A DNA stretch of 64,000 nt from Bacillota bacterium (GTDB lineage Bacteria; Bacillota; Clostridia; Christensenellales; Aristaeellaceae). The stretch spans positions 1 to 64,000 of the forward strand of contig CAUJDI010000035.1 in the NCBI GenBank assembly GCA_963169565.1. The letters run 5' to 3'. A program made the position numbers and the translations under genes. Below, piece after piece: positions 52,719-60,889 of the stretch (the stretch's first letter is position 1; every line of letters begins with the position of its first letter). The notes beneath the pieces are model-generated. The model did not search any database and had not been told where the DNA came from. It saw nothing but the letters and a program-made list of their open reading frames with translations.

Positions 52719-52738
52719 GGTGCTGTTCCTCCTCAATT

Positions 52739-53053
52739 CTATTCGTGATGAAAGATTTCCTGCATATCGGTGTAGTACTCCCCGATGGCGTGTCCCGCGA
52801 AACAGGGCTTGGTTCGTTTCCACCATTCCTGAGTGACCGGATCATCCGCCATTTTCTGCATATCACCCTCATAGTCATCTCCGTTGTATTCAAAATAGGC
52901 AAACAGGAGGTCTCCCTGACGGAAGATGGAATAGTTACGGATGTTGCAGGCTGTGATCATGTCCAGCACTTTCAGCCATACCATCGCGTGAAGGGTATCG
53001 TATTCCGCGATCATGTCGGGCTTGAGCAGGGCCGCCTGGCCGAATCGTCTCAT
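52739..53053 (-). CDS. L-rhamnose mutarotase family protein
   Basis: The 104-residue RhaM/DUF718-type protein starts MRRFGQAALLKPDMIAEYDTLH and has the family pattern NYSIFRQGDLLFAYFEY and HHE at the end. RhaM interconverts anomers of L-rhamnose; relatives occur in several sugar operons. The start at 53053 is one base after the stop of the upstream gene, with AAGGGAGACTGAG as ribosome site. Confidence 0.82.
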   Translation of the reverse strand: MRRFGQAALLKPDMIAEYDTLHAMVWLKVLDMITACNIRNYSIFRQGDLLFAYFEYNGDDYEGDMQKMADDPVTQEWWKRTKPCFAGHAIGEYYTDMQEIFHHE

Positions 53054-53054
53054 C

Positions 53055-53420
53055 TCAGTCTCCCTTAAAGCCCATCGTCGTGTAATAGGCGAGGTTTTCC
53101 TGCCGGGCATCCAGCCGTCCGTACTGGGCGATGACGGGCACGTCGCTTTGGATCTTCACGGCATACTGCCTGGCAACAGGCAGGGTGTGCTGCCCGAAGT
53201 GCCCGGGGTTGTGCGTCTGGAAGCAGCGCACGCGCTCGGCCGGCACAGTGAAGGGGATCTCCCTCACCGGCTCCTCATCCTCAAAGTAGAGCGTAAAGGT
53301 GACGTGCGCGTCCTGCGCGTTAGGGTTGAGCAACACGTAGGATTCGTGCCCCTTCATCAGGCTGTCGCCGAGCGGGGGCCTGTCCCCGTCAGGGAAAAAC
53401 CAGGTTCTGCTTCCGTACAT
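53055..53420 (-). CDS. Sensory rhodopsin transducer (ASRT) family protein
   Basis: The 121-residue beta-sandwich protein matches the Anabaena sensory rhodopsin transducer family. It shows RTWFFPDGDRPP at the start, GHESYVLLNPNAQDAHVTFTLYFED in the middle, SDVPVIAQYGRLDARQ later, and the ending TTMGFKGD. No rhodopsin gene is nearby. Relatives in sugar gene clusters have been proposed to bind carbohydrate-like ligands. The GAGAGGTCAGTAA site precedes the ATG. It is translationally linked to the mutarotase gene. Confidence 0.78.
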   Translation of the reverse strand: MYGSRTWFFPDGDRPPLGDSLMKGHESYVLLNPNAQDAHVTFTLYFEDEEPVREIPFTVPAERVRCFQTHNPGHFGQHTLPVARQYAVKIQSDVPVIAQYGRLDARQENLAYYTTMGFKGD

Positions 53421-53467
53421 TTACTGACCTCTCAAACTTAGCATTATTCAGTTATGCTATAATCTAA

Positions 53468-54205
53468 TCAATCACGCCATTGGATCTGCTTATCAAGATT
53501 ATTCAACAGGATCTCATTCACATATGCGCCGTTTTCCGGAGAAGCATCCTTGGCAGTCTGGCAGAACCATTCGCCAGTATCAGCCCAGCGATCATGGCAA
53601 ACCGCTTCCGGATACAGATCCCATAGTGACGAAGTCTCCCACTTGCCGGCATGATCGAATTCGACATTTTCGCCGACCCCCGGTCGAATAACCCGTATCC
53701 AGTTCCAGGGATGGTCAACAGAATCCATGCTTTCATAGAAATCCTTGTTCTGGTTGTTCCCCCACCAGCCTTCACCGTAATTATCCTGAAGGAACTTGAA
53801 CGTTATTGATTTTGCCGCTTTCATAATGGAAAGCTGCATTGGAAGCAGGTCTTCGCTTTGATGGAACTGAACACAGAAAATATTTCTCCAGCCAAACTTT
53901 AGCAATGATTCAAAAATCCCGCAGAAAAGATGGTCAAGCGCATCATAATCAACGTGGATCGAGCAGCCTTTTTTCGCTGTTGTGACAGCATAGGTTGCCG
54001 GTCCATACCAAAAAGTCGGCAAAATAACGCATTTACCATTGTGCCGTTCTTCCAGCTTATAAAGAAGCCCCTGCGGAATCAGCCCATCCGTGCCGTAAGC
54101 ACAATGAGCGCCATGATACTCCAGTACGCCAAGCGGCATGATCAACGGCCACCGATTATTCTTAGCTTCCTCAATCTCTTTATGAAATGATAATTCAAAC
54201 CTCAT
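53468..54205 (-). CDS. Creatininase-family hydrolase (second copy)
   Basis: The 245-residue protein has the creatininase metal motif region LEYHGAHCAYGTDG near residues 28-41, FHQSEDLLPMQL in place of the usual NGHGGN, and HAGKWETSS (usually HAGExETS). Family members hydrolyse cyclic amides such as creatinine or related substrates with two metal ions. It is a tandem paralogue of the next upstream gene and is more AT-rich than the genes downstream. CGGAGGATAGAAAA precedes the ATG. Confidence 0.82.
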   Translation of the reverse strand: MRFELSFHKEIEEAKNNRWPLIMPLGVLEYHGAHCAYGTDGLIPQGLLYKLEERHNGKCVILPTFWYGPATYAVTTAKKGCSIHVDYDALDHLFCGIFESLLKFGWRNIFCVQFHQSEDLLPMQLSIMKAAKSITFKFLQDNYGEGWWGNNQNKDFYESMDSVDHPWNWIRVIRPGVGENVEFDHAGKWETSSLWDLYPEAVCHDRWADTGEWFCQTAKDASPENGAYVNEILLNNLDKQIQWRD

Positions 54206-54254
54206 TTTTCTATCCTCCGTTTTTTATTCTTGGAACGTTTCTCCTTATTGGCAG

Positions 54255-54998
54255 CTATTTAATGATCCGCTTCATGTTTTCCAATACGACAGCGATCTTT
54301 TTTTCTCCAATTTCCTTTGTTGCTTCCGCACCCGCTTGGCAAAACCATTCATTAGTGTCAAACACTCGTTCAAGTTTAACCAGATCAGGATTAAGCGCCA
54401 TTAAAGTTGATGTTTCCCATTTCCCCGCATGATCCCCTGAAACATCAAGACTGCTGCGGTCCAGTCCTTCCAAAGGTGTAAAGGTCCGAATCCAGTTCCA
54501 CGGGTGGTCAATAGAGTTCATGCTTTCATAGAAATCGGCATTTTCGCCTTTCCCCCACCAGCCTTCCCCGTCTCTCTCCTGTAAAAACTCAAACGTAACT
54601 GCTTTTGCTGCCTTTAAAACCGACAGTTGCATCGGAAGAAGGCTCTCTGTCTGATGTGCCATCATAACAAAAATATTGCGCCACCCATTTTTTAGAAGTG
54701 ACATGAATATCCCGTGAAAAATCTTCTCCAACGCATCGTAATCTACCTGAATGGAACTGGCTTGTGCGCTTGGCGCAACAGCGTAACTTGCAGGTCCATA
54801 CCAGAACGGCGGCATGATTACGACCTCGCCGTTGGACAGCTTTTCATACCGTTCGAGGATCCCCATCGGGATGAGAACATCGGTCCCGTAAACACAATGA
54901 GCGCCGTGATACTCAAGCGGTCCCATCGGAATGATCAGTGGCCACCGTTTGCTCTTTGCCATTTCCAATTCTTTATGTAGCGCCATCTCAAATCGCAT
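54255..54998 (-). CDS. Creatininase-family hydrolase (first copy)
   Basis: The 247-residue protein shares its whole layout with the following gene: MRFExxxHKE at the start, LEYHGAHCVYGTDV, AHQTESLLPMQL, DFYESMxSxDHPWNWIR and HAGKWETST. The Glu, His and Asp of the creatininase metal site are kept. Two diverged copies in tandem could form a heteromer or act on two related substrates. GAGAGGTGACGAT precedes the ATG. It lies 152 nt after the permease gene. Confidence 0.82.
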   Translation of the reverse strand: MRFEMALHKELEMAKSKRWPLIIPMGPLEYHGAHCVYGTDVLIPMGILERYEKLSNGEVVIMPPFWYGPASYAVAPSAQASSIQVDYDALEKIFHGIFMSLLKNGWRNIFVMMAHQTESLLPMQLSVLKAAKAVTFEFLQERDGEGWWGKGENADFYESMNSIDHPWNWIRTFTPLEGLDRSSLDVSGDHAGKWETSTLMALNPDLVKLERVFDTNEWFCQAGAEATKEIGEKKIAVVLENMKRIIK

Positions 54999-55150
54999 AT
55001 CGTCACCTCTCAGCCGTTAATTCTATACCCGTAATGCATACTCTGATCCTGATAACAAACGATGCCCTCACTAAATATCTGCACCAGCGCCTGGTCGGCA
55101 GTACGTCTGAACATCACCCCTTGCATCAACTGTCCGTTAACTATCGCAGA

Positions 55151-56188
55151 TCAGCGTTTTCCGAGCTTGCCTTTTACCCAGCTAAATGTACTTTTCAGTA
55201 TATTCTTGTTGCCTTTTACTGAGGTGGAGATCACGCTGAACAGTACAACAAGGAATATTACACAGCCTCTGACAACGTCCTGCCAATAGGTGGAAAGGCG
55301 AAGGAGCGTCATGCCGTTGTTTAGAATGCCGATAAAGAGCGCGCCTAACAAAGCACCGACGGCAGTCCCAGTGCCCATGCCGAATACCGCTCCGCCAATA
55401 ACAGCTGCAGAGATTGCCTGTCCTTCATAGCCAGTACCGGTGTTGGGCGCGCCAGTCGCAAGCCTGCCAACCAGAATAATAGCCGCAGCACCGCAAAGCA
55501 GCCCGCTCATAACATGAACATACGTGATAACACCATTTACGTTTACCCCGGCAAGATGAGCGGCCTCTCGGTTGCCACCTACCGCGTAGATATGTCTGCC
55601 AAGCTTCGTTCGGTTTAAGATGACCCAGGTTACCGCAACAAAGGCCAGCACAATGATAAATGGTGTCGGAATGTTTCCAAAAACATTGTCGCGGCCAATC
55701 GAGGATATCGCGGTATTATCGACATTGACGGGATATCCTCCGGTAATCAGCATGGCTACGCCTTTGAAGGCTGTTGCTGTCGCAAGCGTGACAATGTAAG
55801 GGGGCATCTTGAAGTAGGCAACGGCGGCGCCATTGATGAAACCTAGAAAAGCGCCGACAGCAAGCGTCAAAAGGATAGCGAGAAACGCATTGTTTACTTC
55901 CCGAAGGAAAAGAGCGCAGCTGACTGAACACAGCGCAACACAAGATCCGACGGACAGATCAATGTTCCCGATGATGATGATCTGAGTCATCCCCAAAGCA
56001 AGCAATACGTATATCGATTGCTGACGTGTTATATTGAATAGATTCGATGTATTCAGAAAATTGGGTGACAGCCAGGCGAAAAATAAGCATAATAGAATAA
56101 TGCCCGCGATGATTCCTACTTTTTCTCCAACGACCCGTTTCATAGTTTCTCTTGATAAACGATTTGCAGTAATTGGTTCATGCTCCAT
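55151..56188 (-). CDS. Ribose/sugar-type ABC transporter permease (RbsC family)
   Basis: A 345-residue BPD_transp_2 permease with eight to ten helices, containing IGNIDLSVGSCVALCSV, MPPYIVTLATATAFKGVAMLI and AVGGNREAAHLAGVNV. Its preferred start (56188, MEHEPITANRL) follows GAGGGGATAAGAGCA and overlaps the ATPase gene by 11 nt. It would form the membrane channel of the importer. Confidence 0.9.
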   Translation of the reverse strand: MEHEPITANRLSRETMKRVVGEKVGIIAGIILLCLFFAWLSPNFLNTSNLFNITRQQSIYVLLALGMTQIIIIGNIDLSVGSCVALCSVSCALFLREVNNAFLAILLTLAVGAFLGFINGAAVAYFKMPPYIVTLATATAFKGVAMLITGGYPVNVDNTAISSIGRDNVFGNIPTPFIIVLAFVAVTWVILNRTKLGRHIYAVGGNREAAHLAGVNVNGVITYVHVMSGLLCGAAAIILVGRLATGAPNTGTGYEGQAISAAVIGGAVFGMGTGTAVGALLGALFIGILNNGMTLLRLSTYWQDVVRGCVIFLVVLFSVISTSVKGNKNILKSTFSWVKGKLGKR

Positions 56189-57683
56189 TGCTCTTATCCC
56201 CTCTTTCGAAAGCAAGTTTCAGGATTTTCTCGTATTCGAAATCTTCACGGTTGACTTCCCCAGTAATTTTTCCCTCACACATAACAGCTGTTCTATGGCA
56301 CAGACCAATTATCTCGTTGATCTCAGAAGAAACTAAAATAACGCCCATCCCAAGTTTGCTGAATTCATTGATCAAGTTGTATATTTCCCGTTTAGAGTTG
56401 ACATCTATGCCTCGAGTCGGCTCATCCATGATCAGAATTTTGACATCAGCCAGCATCCATTTGGACAGGATCACCTTCTGCTGGTTTCCACCGGAAAGAT
56501 TCATAACATATTGAAAAACACTCGGCGTTTTAATGCTAAAACGCTTGATATATTTCTCGACGATTTTTCCTTCTTTTTTAGGATGGGTAAAAACTTTCGC
56601 TGTCGCAAGCTTTCTTAGGCTAGGAAGAGTTATGTTATCGCGCACGCTCATCATTGGAATGAATCCGGATTTTCGTCTGTCTTCAGTTACAAAGCCCATC
56701 CCTACTTTCATCGCTTCTTTTGGGCTGTGAATTGATACTTTCTTCCCGTTAACAAATATTTCCCCTGCATCCTTCTTGTCAACGCCAAACAGAATACGCA
56801 TCAGCTCTGTACGCCCAGCTCCAATCAGGCCGGTAAAGCCAAAAACTTCTCCGGATCTCAAGTAAAAACTGCAGTTATTTACGGTTTTCCCACGGGTCAC
56901 CACATTTACACGGAGTATTTCCCGGCTGTTGGCCGGCAACGGAGAAACTTCAGGGAATATTTCGGAGAAATTTCGGTTGACCATTAAGAAGATCAGTTTT
57001 TCCTGAGTACAATCAGCAGTCGGCAATGTCGCGACATGTTTTCCATCTCTTAAAACAGTTACAGTATCGGAAATTTCAAGGATCTCATCAAGTTTATGAG
57101 ATATATACAGTATTGTGCAGCCTTTCTCCTTCAATTTCTTTATATAGTTGAAAAGAAGGGATATCTCGTGACTGGAAAGCGATGATGTGGGTTCATCCAT
57201 GATCAGTAATTTGGGACTTTTATGCGTCGCTTTCAATACTTCAACAAGCTGCCTTGTCCCGATGCTCAGTTCTTTGATTTTTGTATCCGGCTTACAATGC
57301 AAGCCTACTTCATCCAGCAATACTTTGGTCCTGTCGACCATCTCTTTTTCATTGAGCCAGGCTTTCTCATCACCGAGGAATATATTGCCGGCGATTGTTA
57401 ATTCCGGAACCTGGCTCAATTCCTGGTTGGTAATATTAATGCCGATATCTATGGCTTGCTTTGGCTTTAAGATGGTATACGTATTGCCATCAAAAACAAA
57501 CGATCCTTCATTAGCGCTATACGCTCCGGACAGAATCTTCATCAGAGTGGACTTCCCGGCCCCGTTTTCCCCGACAATTGCATGAATTTCACCATACTTG
57601 ACATTGAAACTCATATTTTCAAGCGCTATGACACCTGGAAATCTTTTACATATTTGCTTGATCTCAAGTATGAATTCCGACAT
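56178..57683 (-). CDS. Ribose/sugar-type ABC transporter ATPase (RbsA family)
   Basis: A 501-residue protein with two fused ATPase domains. Domain 1 has GENGAGKST, LSIGTRQLVEV and LLIMDEPTSSL. Domain 2 has the usual degenerate P-loop GLIGAGRTE, LSGGNQQKVIL and ILIMDEPTRGID. The start at 57683 (MSEFILEIKQICKRF) follows GGTGGTGAAGAT; the frame opens earlier at 57728. It energises uptake of the ligand bound by the product of the next upstream gene. Confidence 0.92.
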   Translation of the reverse strand: MSEFILEIKQICKRFPGVIALENMSFNVKYGEIHAIVGENGAGKSTLMKILSGAYSANEGSFVFDGNTYTILKPKQAIDIGINITNQELSQVPELTIAGNIFLGDEKAWLNEKEMVDRTKVLLDEVGLHCKPDTKIKELSIGTRQLVEVLKATHKSPKLLIMDEPTSSLSSHEISLLFNYIKKLKEKGCTILYISHKLDEILEISDTVTVLRDGKHVATLPTADCTQEKLIFLMVNRNFSEIFPEVSPLPANSREILRVNVVTRGKTVNNCSFYLRSGEVFGFTGLIGAGRTELMRILFGVDKKDAGEIFVNGKKVSIHSPKEAMKVGMGFVTEDRRKSGFIPMMSVRDNITLPSLRKLATAKVFTHPKKEGKIVEKYIKRFSIKTPSVFQYVMNLSGGNQQKVILSKWMLADVKILIMDEPTRGIDVNSKREIYNLINEFSKLGMGVILVSSEINEIIGLCHRTAVMCEGKITGEVNREDFEYEKILKLAFERGDKSNGA

Positions 57684-57758
57684 ATCTTCACCACCATTAT
57701 GATTAATTACTATGGGGTGATTGCTCACCCCATAGCGCTACAGTAAGATGATTGAGTA

Positions 57759-58685
57759 TTACTTCGTCACATACTCGTCGACATTGTCGATAGTGATCGC
57801 GGGTGTTTCAATGTACGTATTTGGTTCATACGCTTCGCCGTTGAGTGCGCCGATCAGCACTTCTACGCTCTTAACTCCCATCTCATAGGGCAGCTGCGTA
57901 ATAATGAAAGGAATATGGCCCGCTTTGATGCCTTTGATCCCATCCTCGCTGACATCAATACCAAAGACCTTGATCTGATCCAGCAGTCCTGCTGCTTCAA
58001 CCGCGGCATAACATCCAAGAACATTGCCTTCATTCGTTCCATAGAGGAATGAAATGTCGGGGTCTGCCTGAATGATGTTTTCCGCTGAGGTCATTGCTGT
58101 GTCGCGTGAGTCGCCGTCCTGCTCGTTGACAATCACGAAGCCGTCGCCCATGGTTGCGAGAACGTCTTTGAATCCCTGCAGCCTTTCCTGCTGTCCTGTG
58201 GATTTTTTCCAAGTGGTGACACCGATTTTCCCGCCGGTAATGTTGTTCTTTTCACAGTATGCTTTGAAAGCTTCTCCGGTAGACTTGCCCATGTCATAGC
58301 TGTTTGATCCGATAAAAGTTGTGATTTTGTCTGAGTTGATCCTTCCGTCGCAACATACGATAGGAATCTTGTATTCAGTTATGATCTGATCGGCCATCTG
58401 CACAAGGCTTTCGGGGTCTACTGCGAGCAGGATGATGCCGTCCATTTTCTGCTCGACAAAGTTTTCCATGGTGTTGTACTGAGCAGCAGCATCGCCGTTT
58501 TCATCAACAAGGGTCAGCTCCACATCATACTTTTCGGCTGCATCCTGCATGCCCTGGATCATATTGGCAAAGAACTCGTGATAAGTCGAGTGGAAGGAAG
58601 CGCCGAACTTAAGTGTTTCGCCATACCCGACAACTGTTGAAGCCAGCATTACCAAGACCAGTAAAGATAGAACAAATTTTTTCAT
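57759..58685 (-). CDS. Sugar-type ABC transporter substrate-binding protein (RbsB family)
   Basis: The 308-residue periplasmic-binding-protein-like type I protein starts with a signal peptide (MKKFVLSLLVLVMLAS) that lacks a lipobox Cys. The fold shows FFANMIQGMQDAAEKYDVEL, DGIILLAVDPESL, PIVCCDGRI and VFGIDVSEDGIKGI. The ligand is unknown; the importer class handles pentoses, autoinducer-2, purines and polyols. AGGAGAGAAAATC precedes the ATG. It is first in the operon after a long regulatory leader. Confidence 0.9.
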   Translation of the reverse strand: MKKFVLSLLVLVMLASTVVGYGETLKFGASFHSTYHEFFANMIQGMQDAAEKYDVELTLVDENGDAAAQYNTMENFVEQKMDGIILLAVDPESLVQMADQIITEYKIPIVCCDGRINSDKITTFIGSNSYDMGKSTGEAFKAYCEKNNITGGKIGVTTWKKSTGQQERLQGFKDVLATMGDGFVIVNEQDGDSRDTAMTSAENIIQADPDISFLYGTNEGNVLGCYAAVEAAGLLDQIKVFGIDVSEDGIKGIKAGHIPFIITQLPYEMGVKSVEVLIGALNGEAYEPNTYIETPAITIDNVDEYVTK

Positions 58686-58791
58686 GATTTTCTCTCCTAA
58701 AAATAAATAGGTCCTTCATATCGGCACTTGATGTTTTTTAGGGCAGTACTTGGTAAGGTAGAGATTTCTAAAGCAATTGCCTTAAGAATGT

Positions 58792-58869
58792 TCAACGAGG
58801 AAGAATAGTTTCTGTCGGGTAAGTTACATTGTCAGTCGCGGTATTGTTGCCGAATAATCCTTCTTTCAT
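58792..58869 (-). CDS. Candidate 25-residue leader peptide or small protein
   Basis: A short ORF (MKEGLFGNNTATDNVT...) begins 4 nt after AAGGGAGG, in the leader between the operators and the substrate-binding protein gene. Its strong ribosome site is the main support. A longer overlapping 36-codon ORF (58942-58832) lacks such a site. Neither resembles a known family. Confidence 0.35.
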   Translation of the reverse strand: MKEGLFGNNTATDNVTYPTETILPR

Positions 58870-58888
58870 TACACCTCCCTTCATTTCT

Positions 58889-58902
58889 GTAAAACGCTTT
58901 CA
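58889..58902 (+). promoter_or_regulatory. cre-like catabolite-repression site
   Basis: GTAAAACGCTTTCA matches about 12 of 14 positions of the CcpA cre consensus and lies in the leader of the importer operon, downstream of its putative promoter. Confidence 0.4.
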
Positions 58903-58963
58903 GAATCACATAAAGATCAGGATCTGCATGACCTCCTTTCATTGCTTATTTTTTCTTTAATGC

Positions 58964-58975
58964 GCAATCGATTGC
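58964..58975. promoter_or_regulatory. LacI-type operator O1
   Basis: The perfect palindrome GCAATCGATTGC with the central CG typical of LacI-family operators, in the importer leader. Confidence 0.65.
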
Positions 58976-59090
58976 ATTAACGGTTGAACCAATTTCATAA
59001 CACAATCCATTATCACGCAATACTTGAGAATCTGGGTAGAATTCGCTGGGATGTAGTCGTCAGCACCGATAGGATTTTGACTCAAAACCC

Positions 59091-59119
59091 CTATTAGTCT
59101 GATGCAATCGATTGTCCAA
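59091..59119 (-). promoter_or_regulatory. Promoter of the importer operon with operator O2
   Basis: On the minus strand TTGGAC (59114-59119), a 17-nt spacer and TAATAG (59091-59096). Operator O2, GCAATCGATTGT at 59104-59115, occupies the spacer and the end of the -35 element, so bound repressor would block RNA polymerase. O1 lies about 140 bp downstream. Confidence 0.6.
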
Positions 59120-59149
59120 CTAGGCAATAAAAGCGATCCCGCTCCGGGC

Positions 59150-60160
59150 CTACCAGGAATCGCCGTCCCGGAAGACCGGTTCAAGAATGAGGTTGACGGC
59201 GGGCTTCATGCCTGCCGCACTCATCCGGGAGATCAGGACTTCAGCCGCCTTCTCCCCGATCTCTTCCGCGGCCTGATTCATGGTGGCGATGGCGGGGGAA
59301 ACCAGCGCTGTGACGTCGTCCGTGTCAAAGGCCGCGACCGCGATATCCTTGGGGATGGTTTTGCCCTCGGCCTTGACAGCCCGGACTGCCCCGTAGGCCA
59401 TGTAGTTGTTGGAGATGAGCACCGCGCGCGGGCATTCGGAAAGGCCCAGGATGTCCTCCATGCAGCGGATGCCGCTTTCCATCTTGAAATCCCCCTCCCG
59501 GACCCATTCCGGGCGAACGGGCAGCCCGTGTTCCGTCATCGCGGCCAGAAACCCCTCATACCGCTGCCGTCCGCTGGATTGGTTCAGGGGGCCGGTGATC
59601 ATCCCGATGTTCCGGTACCCCTTACGGATCATCATTCCCGCCAGCAGGCGGGCAGCGTTGCGGTTGTCAGTCGTCACCGTGTCATACTGACCCTGCGATG
59701 ATGGGATATTGTCAATGAAGACGATGGGGATGCCGACGCTGCGGAACTGCCGGATCTTTCCGGCGTTGTTGCCCACAGAAGCCAGGATGAGCCCCGAAAC
59801 CTGTTTCTCCAGCATCAGCTGCATGGCCTCTGCCTCAAACAGCTCGTTTTCATCCGAATTGCTCAGCAGGATGGAGTACCCCTTGTCCCGGCCGTAGCTC
59901 TGGGCGCCTTTGATGACAGAGGCAAAGAAACTGTTGGTGATGTCGGTGACGATGATGCCGATGGACATGGCGTTCTGCTTGCGCAGGGAGCGCGCGACGT
60001 CGTTGGGCGTGTAGTTGGCTTCCCTGACGGCACAGAGGATCCGCTCCCTCGTTTCCCGGCTGACGCGGCCGGAGTTGCTGATCGCCCGGGATACCGTGGA
60101 AACGGAAACGCCCAAATCCATTGCCAGATCCTTCAGTTTTACTGTCTTCGTCCGTCCCAT
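59150..60160 (-). CDS. LacI-family transcriptional regulator
   Basis: The 336-residue repressor has an N-terminal HTH and hinge helix (VKLKDLAMDLGVSVSTVSRAISNSGRVSRETRERIL). A sugar-binding core follows with SIGIIVTDITNSFFASVIKGA and the ending typical of CcpA/PurR relatives. The start at 60160 (MGRTKTVKLK) is chosen over 60232 because the family begins there and GAGGAG lies just before. Three copies of GCAATCG-type palindromes at its own and the importer promoter are the likely targets. It is GC-rich, unlike the importer genes it precedes. Confidence 0.88.
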   Translation of the reverse strand: MGRTKTVKLKDLAMDLGVSVSTVSRAISNSGRVSRETRERILCAVREANYTPNDVARSLRKQNAMSIGIIVTDITNSFFASVIKGAQSYGRDKGYSILLSNSDENELFEAEAMQLMLEKQVSGLILASVGNNAGKIRQFRSVGIPIVFIDNIPSSQGQYDTVTTDNRNAARLLAGMMIRKGYRNIGMITGPLNQSSGRQRYEGFLAAMTEHGLPVRPEWVREGDFKMESGIRCMEDILGLSECPRAVLISNNYMAYGAVRAVKAEGKTIPKDIAVAAFDTDDVTALVSPAIATMNQAAEEIGEKAAEVLISRMSAAGMKPAVNLILEPVFRDGDSW

Positions 60161-60188
60161 GGACTCCTCTTTTTCTTTGATCGATGCA

Positions 60189-60217
60189 ACAATAGCACAT
60201 TGGAAACGATTGCGCAA
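60189..60217 (-). promoter_or_regulatory. Promoter of the LacI-family gene with operator O3
   Basis: On the minus strand TTGCGC (60212-60217), 17 nt and TATTGT (60189-60194). Operator-like GGAAACGATTGC at 60202-60213 matches O1 at 10 of 12 positions and overlaps the -35 element by two bases, indicating autoregulation. Confidence 0.55.
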
Positions 60218-60232
60218 CTGTTTTTTGACCAT

Positions 60233-60826
60233 TTAGCACAAGTTTTTGAAATCATAAAGCTCAGGCATGAAGCGCGTCTCTCGGAAACCCAAAAAGAACA
60301 CGTGAAAGGAGGATATAGTGGAATCAAGACCCGCCGCGAAAACAGCGCAGTCCGCGGCATCGCATCATCATTCTCTTTCCCTGTCCTCATCCACGCCCCA
60401 TCAAAGACCGCGCGCATTGAAGGGAGAGGAGGAGTGACGGAGCGTGTGAGCGGCGGCTTTTTCATTTCATTCAAAACCGCCGCGAACAGAGCTCAGTCCA
60501 CGGCGACAAATGGTGTAAGGGGGTGGGAATCGAACATGTCTCTGTTACCATATTCATAATAGTACCCTTACCATCTTGCCAGGTACTGTGTCAGGCAGCG
60601 AGTATTTGGCATTTCTACACGTTGGCGCTTAATGTCGCCATTATACGCTCCTTTCCCCTGAGTCGCGCGCCACGCCTCACCGCCTGATTTTGCAGCGACT
60701 TTTTTGCATCCCTCATCCTTTCGCTTATTGGGACGCTCAAGTCAGTCAGCAACCAGACAGCCTCACACAGTGCCCGAAGTCCTGGGCCGCAGGCTCAATG
60801 CATCAGTATCCTGGCAGGCATTTTCA
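60233..60826. repeat. Non-coding region with an imperfect direct repeat and hairpins
   Basis: No gene is supported here. Two related segments, 60321-60358 and 60470-60504, share CCGCCGCGAA-type and CAGTCC-CGGC sequence about 148 bp apart. GCGGCGG at 60450-60456 pairs with CCGCCGC at 60477-60483, extended by four A-T pairs. A further stem (60661-60666 with 60695-60700) is followed by five or more T's. It resembles an extragenic repeated element or a structured RNA. Confidence 0.4.
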
Positions 60827-60855
60827 TTGACAGACTTTGCAGAAATAGCTATGCT
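60827..60855 (+). promoter_or_regulatory. Promoter of the aldolase-kinase-dehydrogenase operon
   Basis: A perfect TTGACA (60827-60832), 17 nt and TATGCT (60850-60855), 34 nt before the aldolase start. Confidence 0.7.
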
Positions 60856-60889
60856 GTCGAACAATAAGAGAATGAAAGGAACTGATCAA

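Noticed and set aside
60139..60474. 111-codon minus-strand ORF over the LacI promoter region
   Set aside because: It covers the promoter, operator and repeat, has low-complexity content and no ribosome site. It looks like a translated extragenic element.
60510..60600. tRNA-like stretch: on the minus strand GTTCGATTCCCACC resembles a T-loop and 3' arm
   Set aside because: The five bases before the T-loop do not pair with those after it, and no acceptor, D or anticodon arms can be built. It may be a chance match or a remnant.
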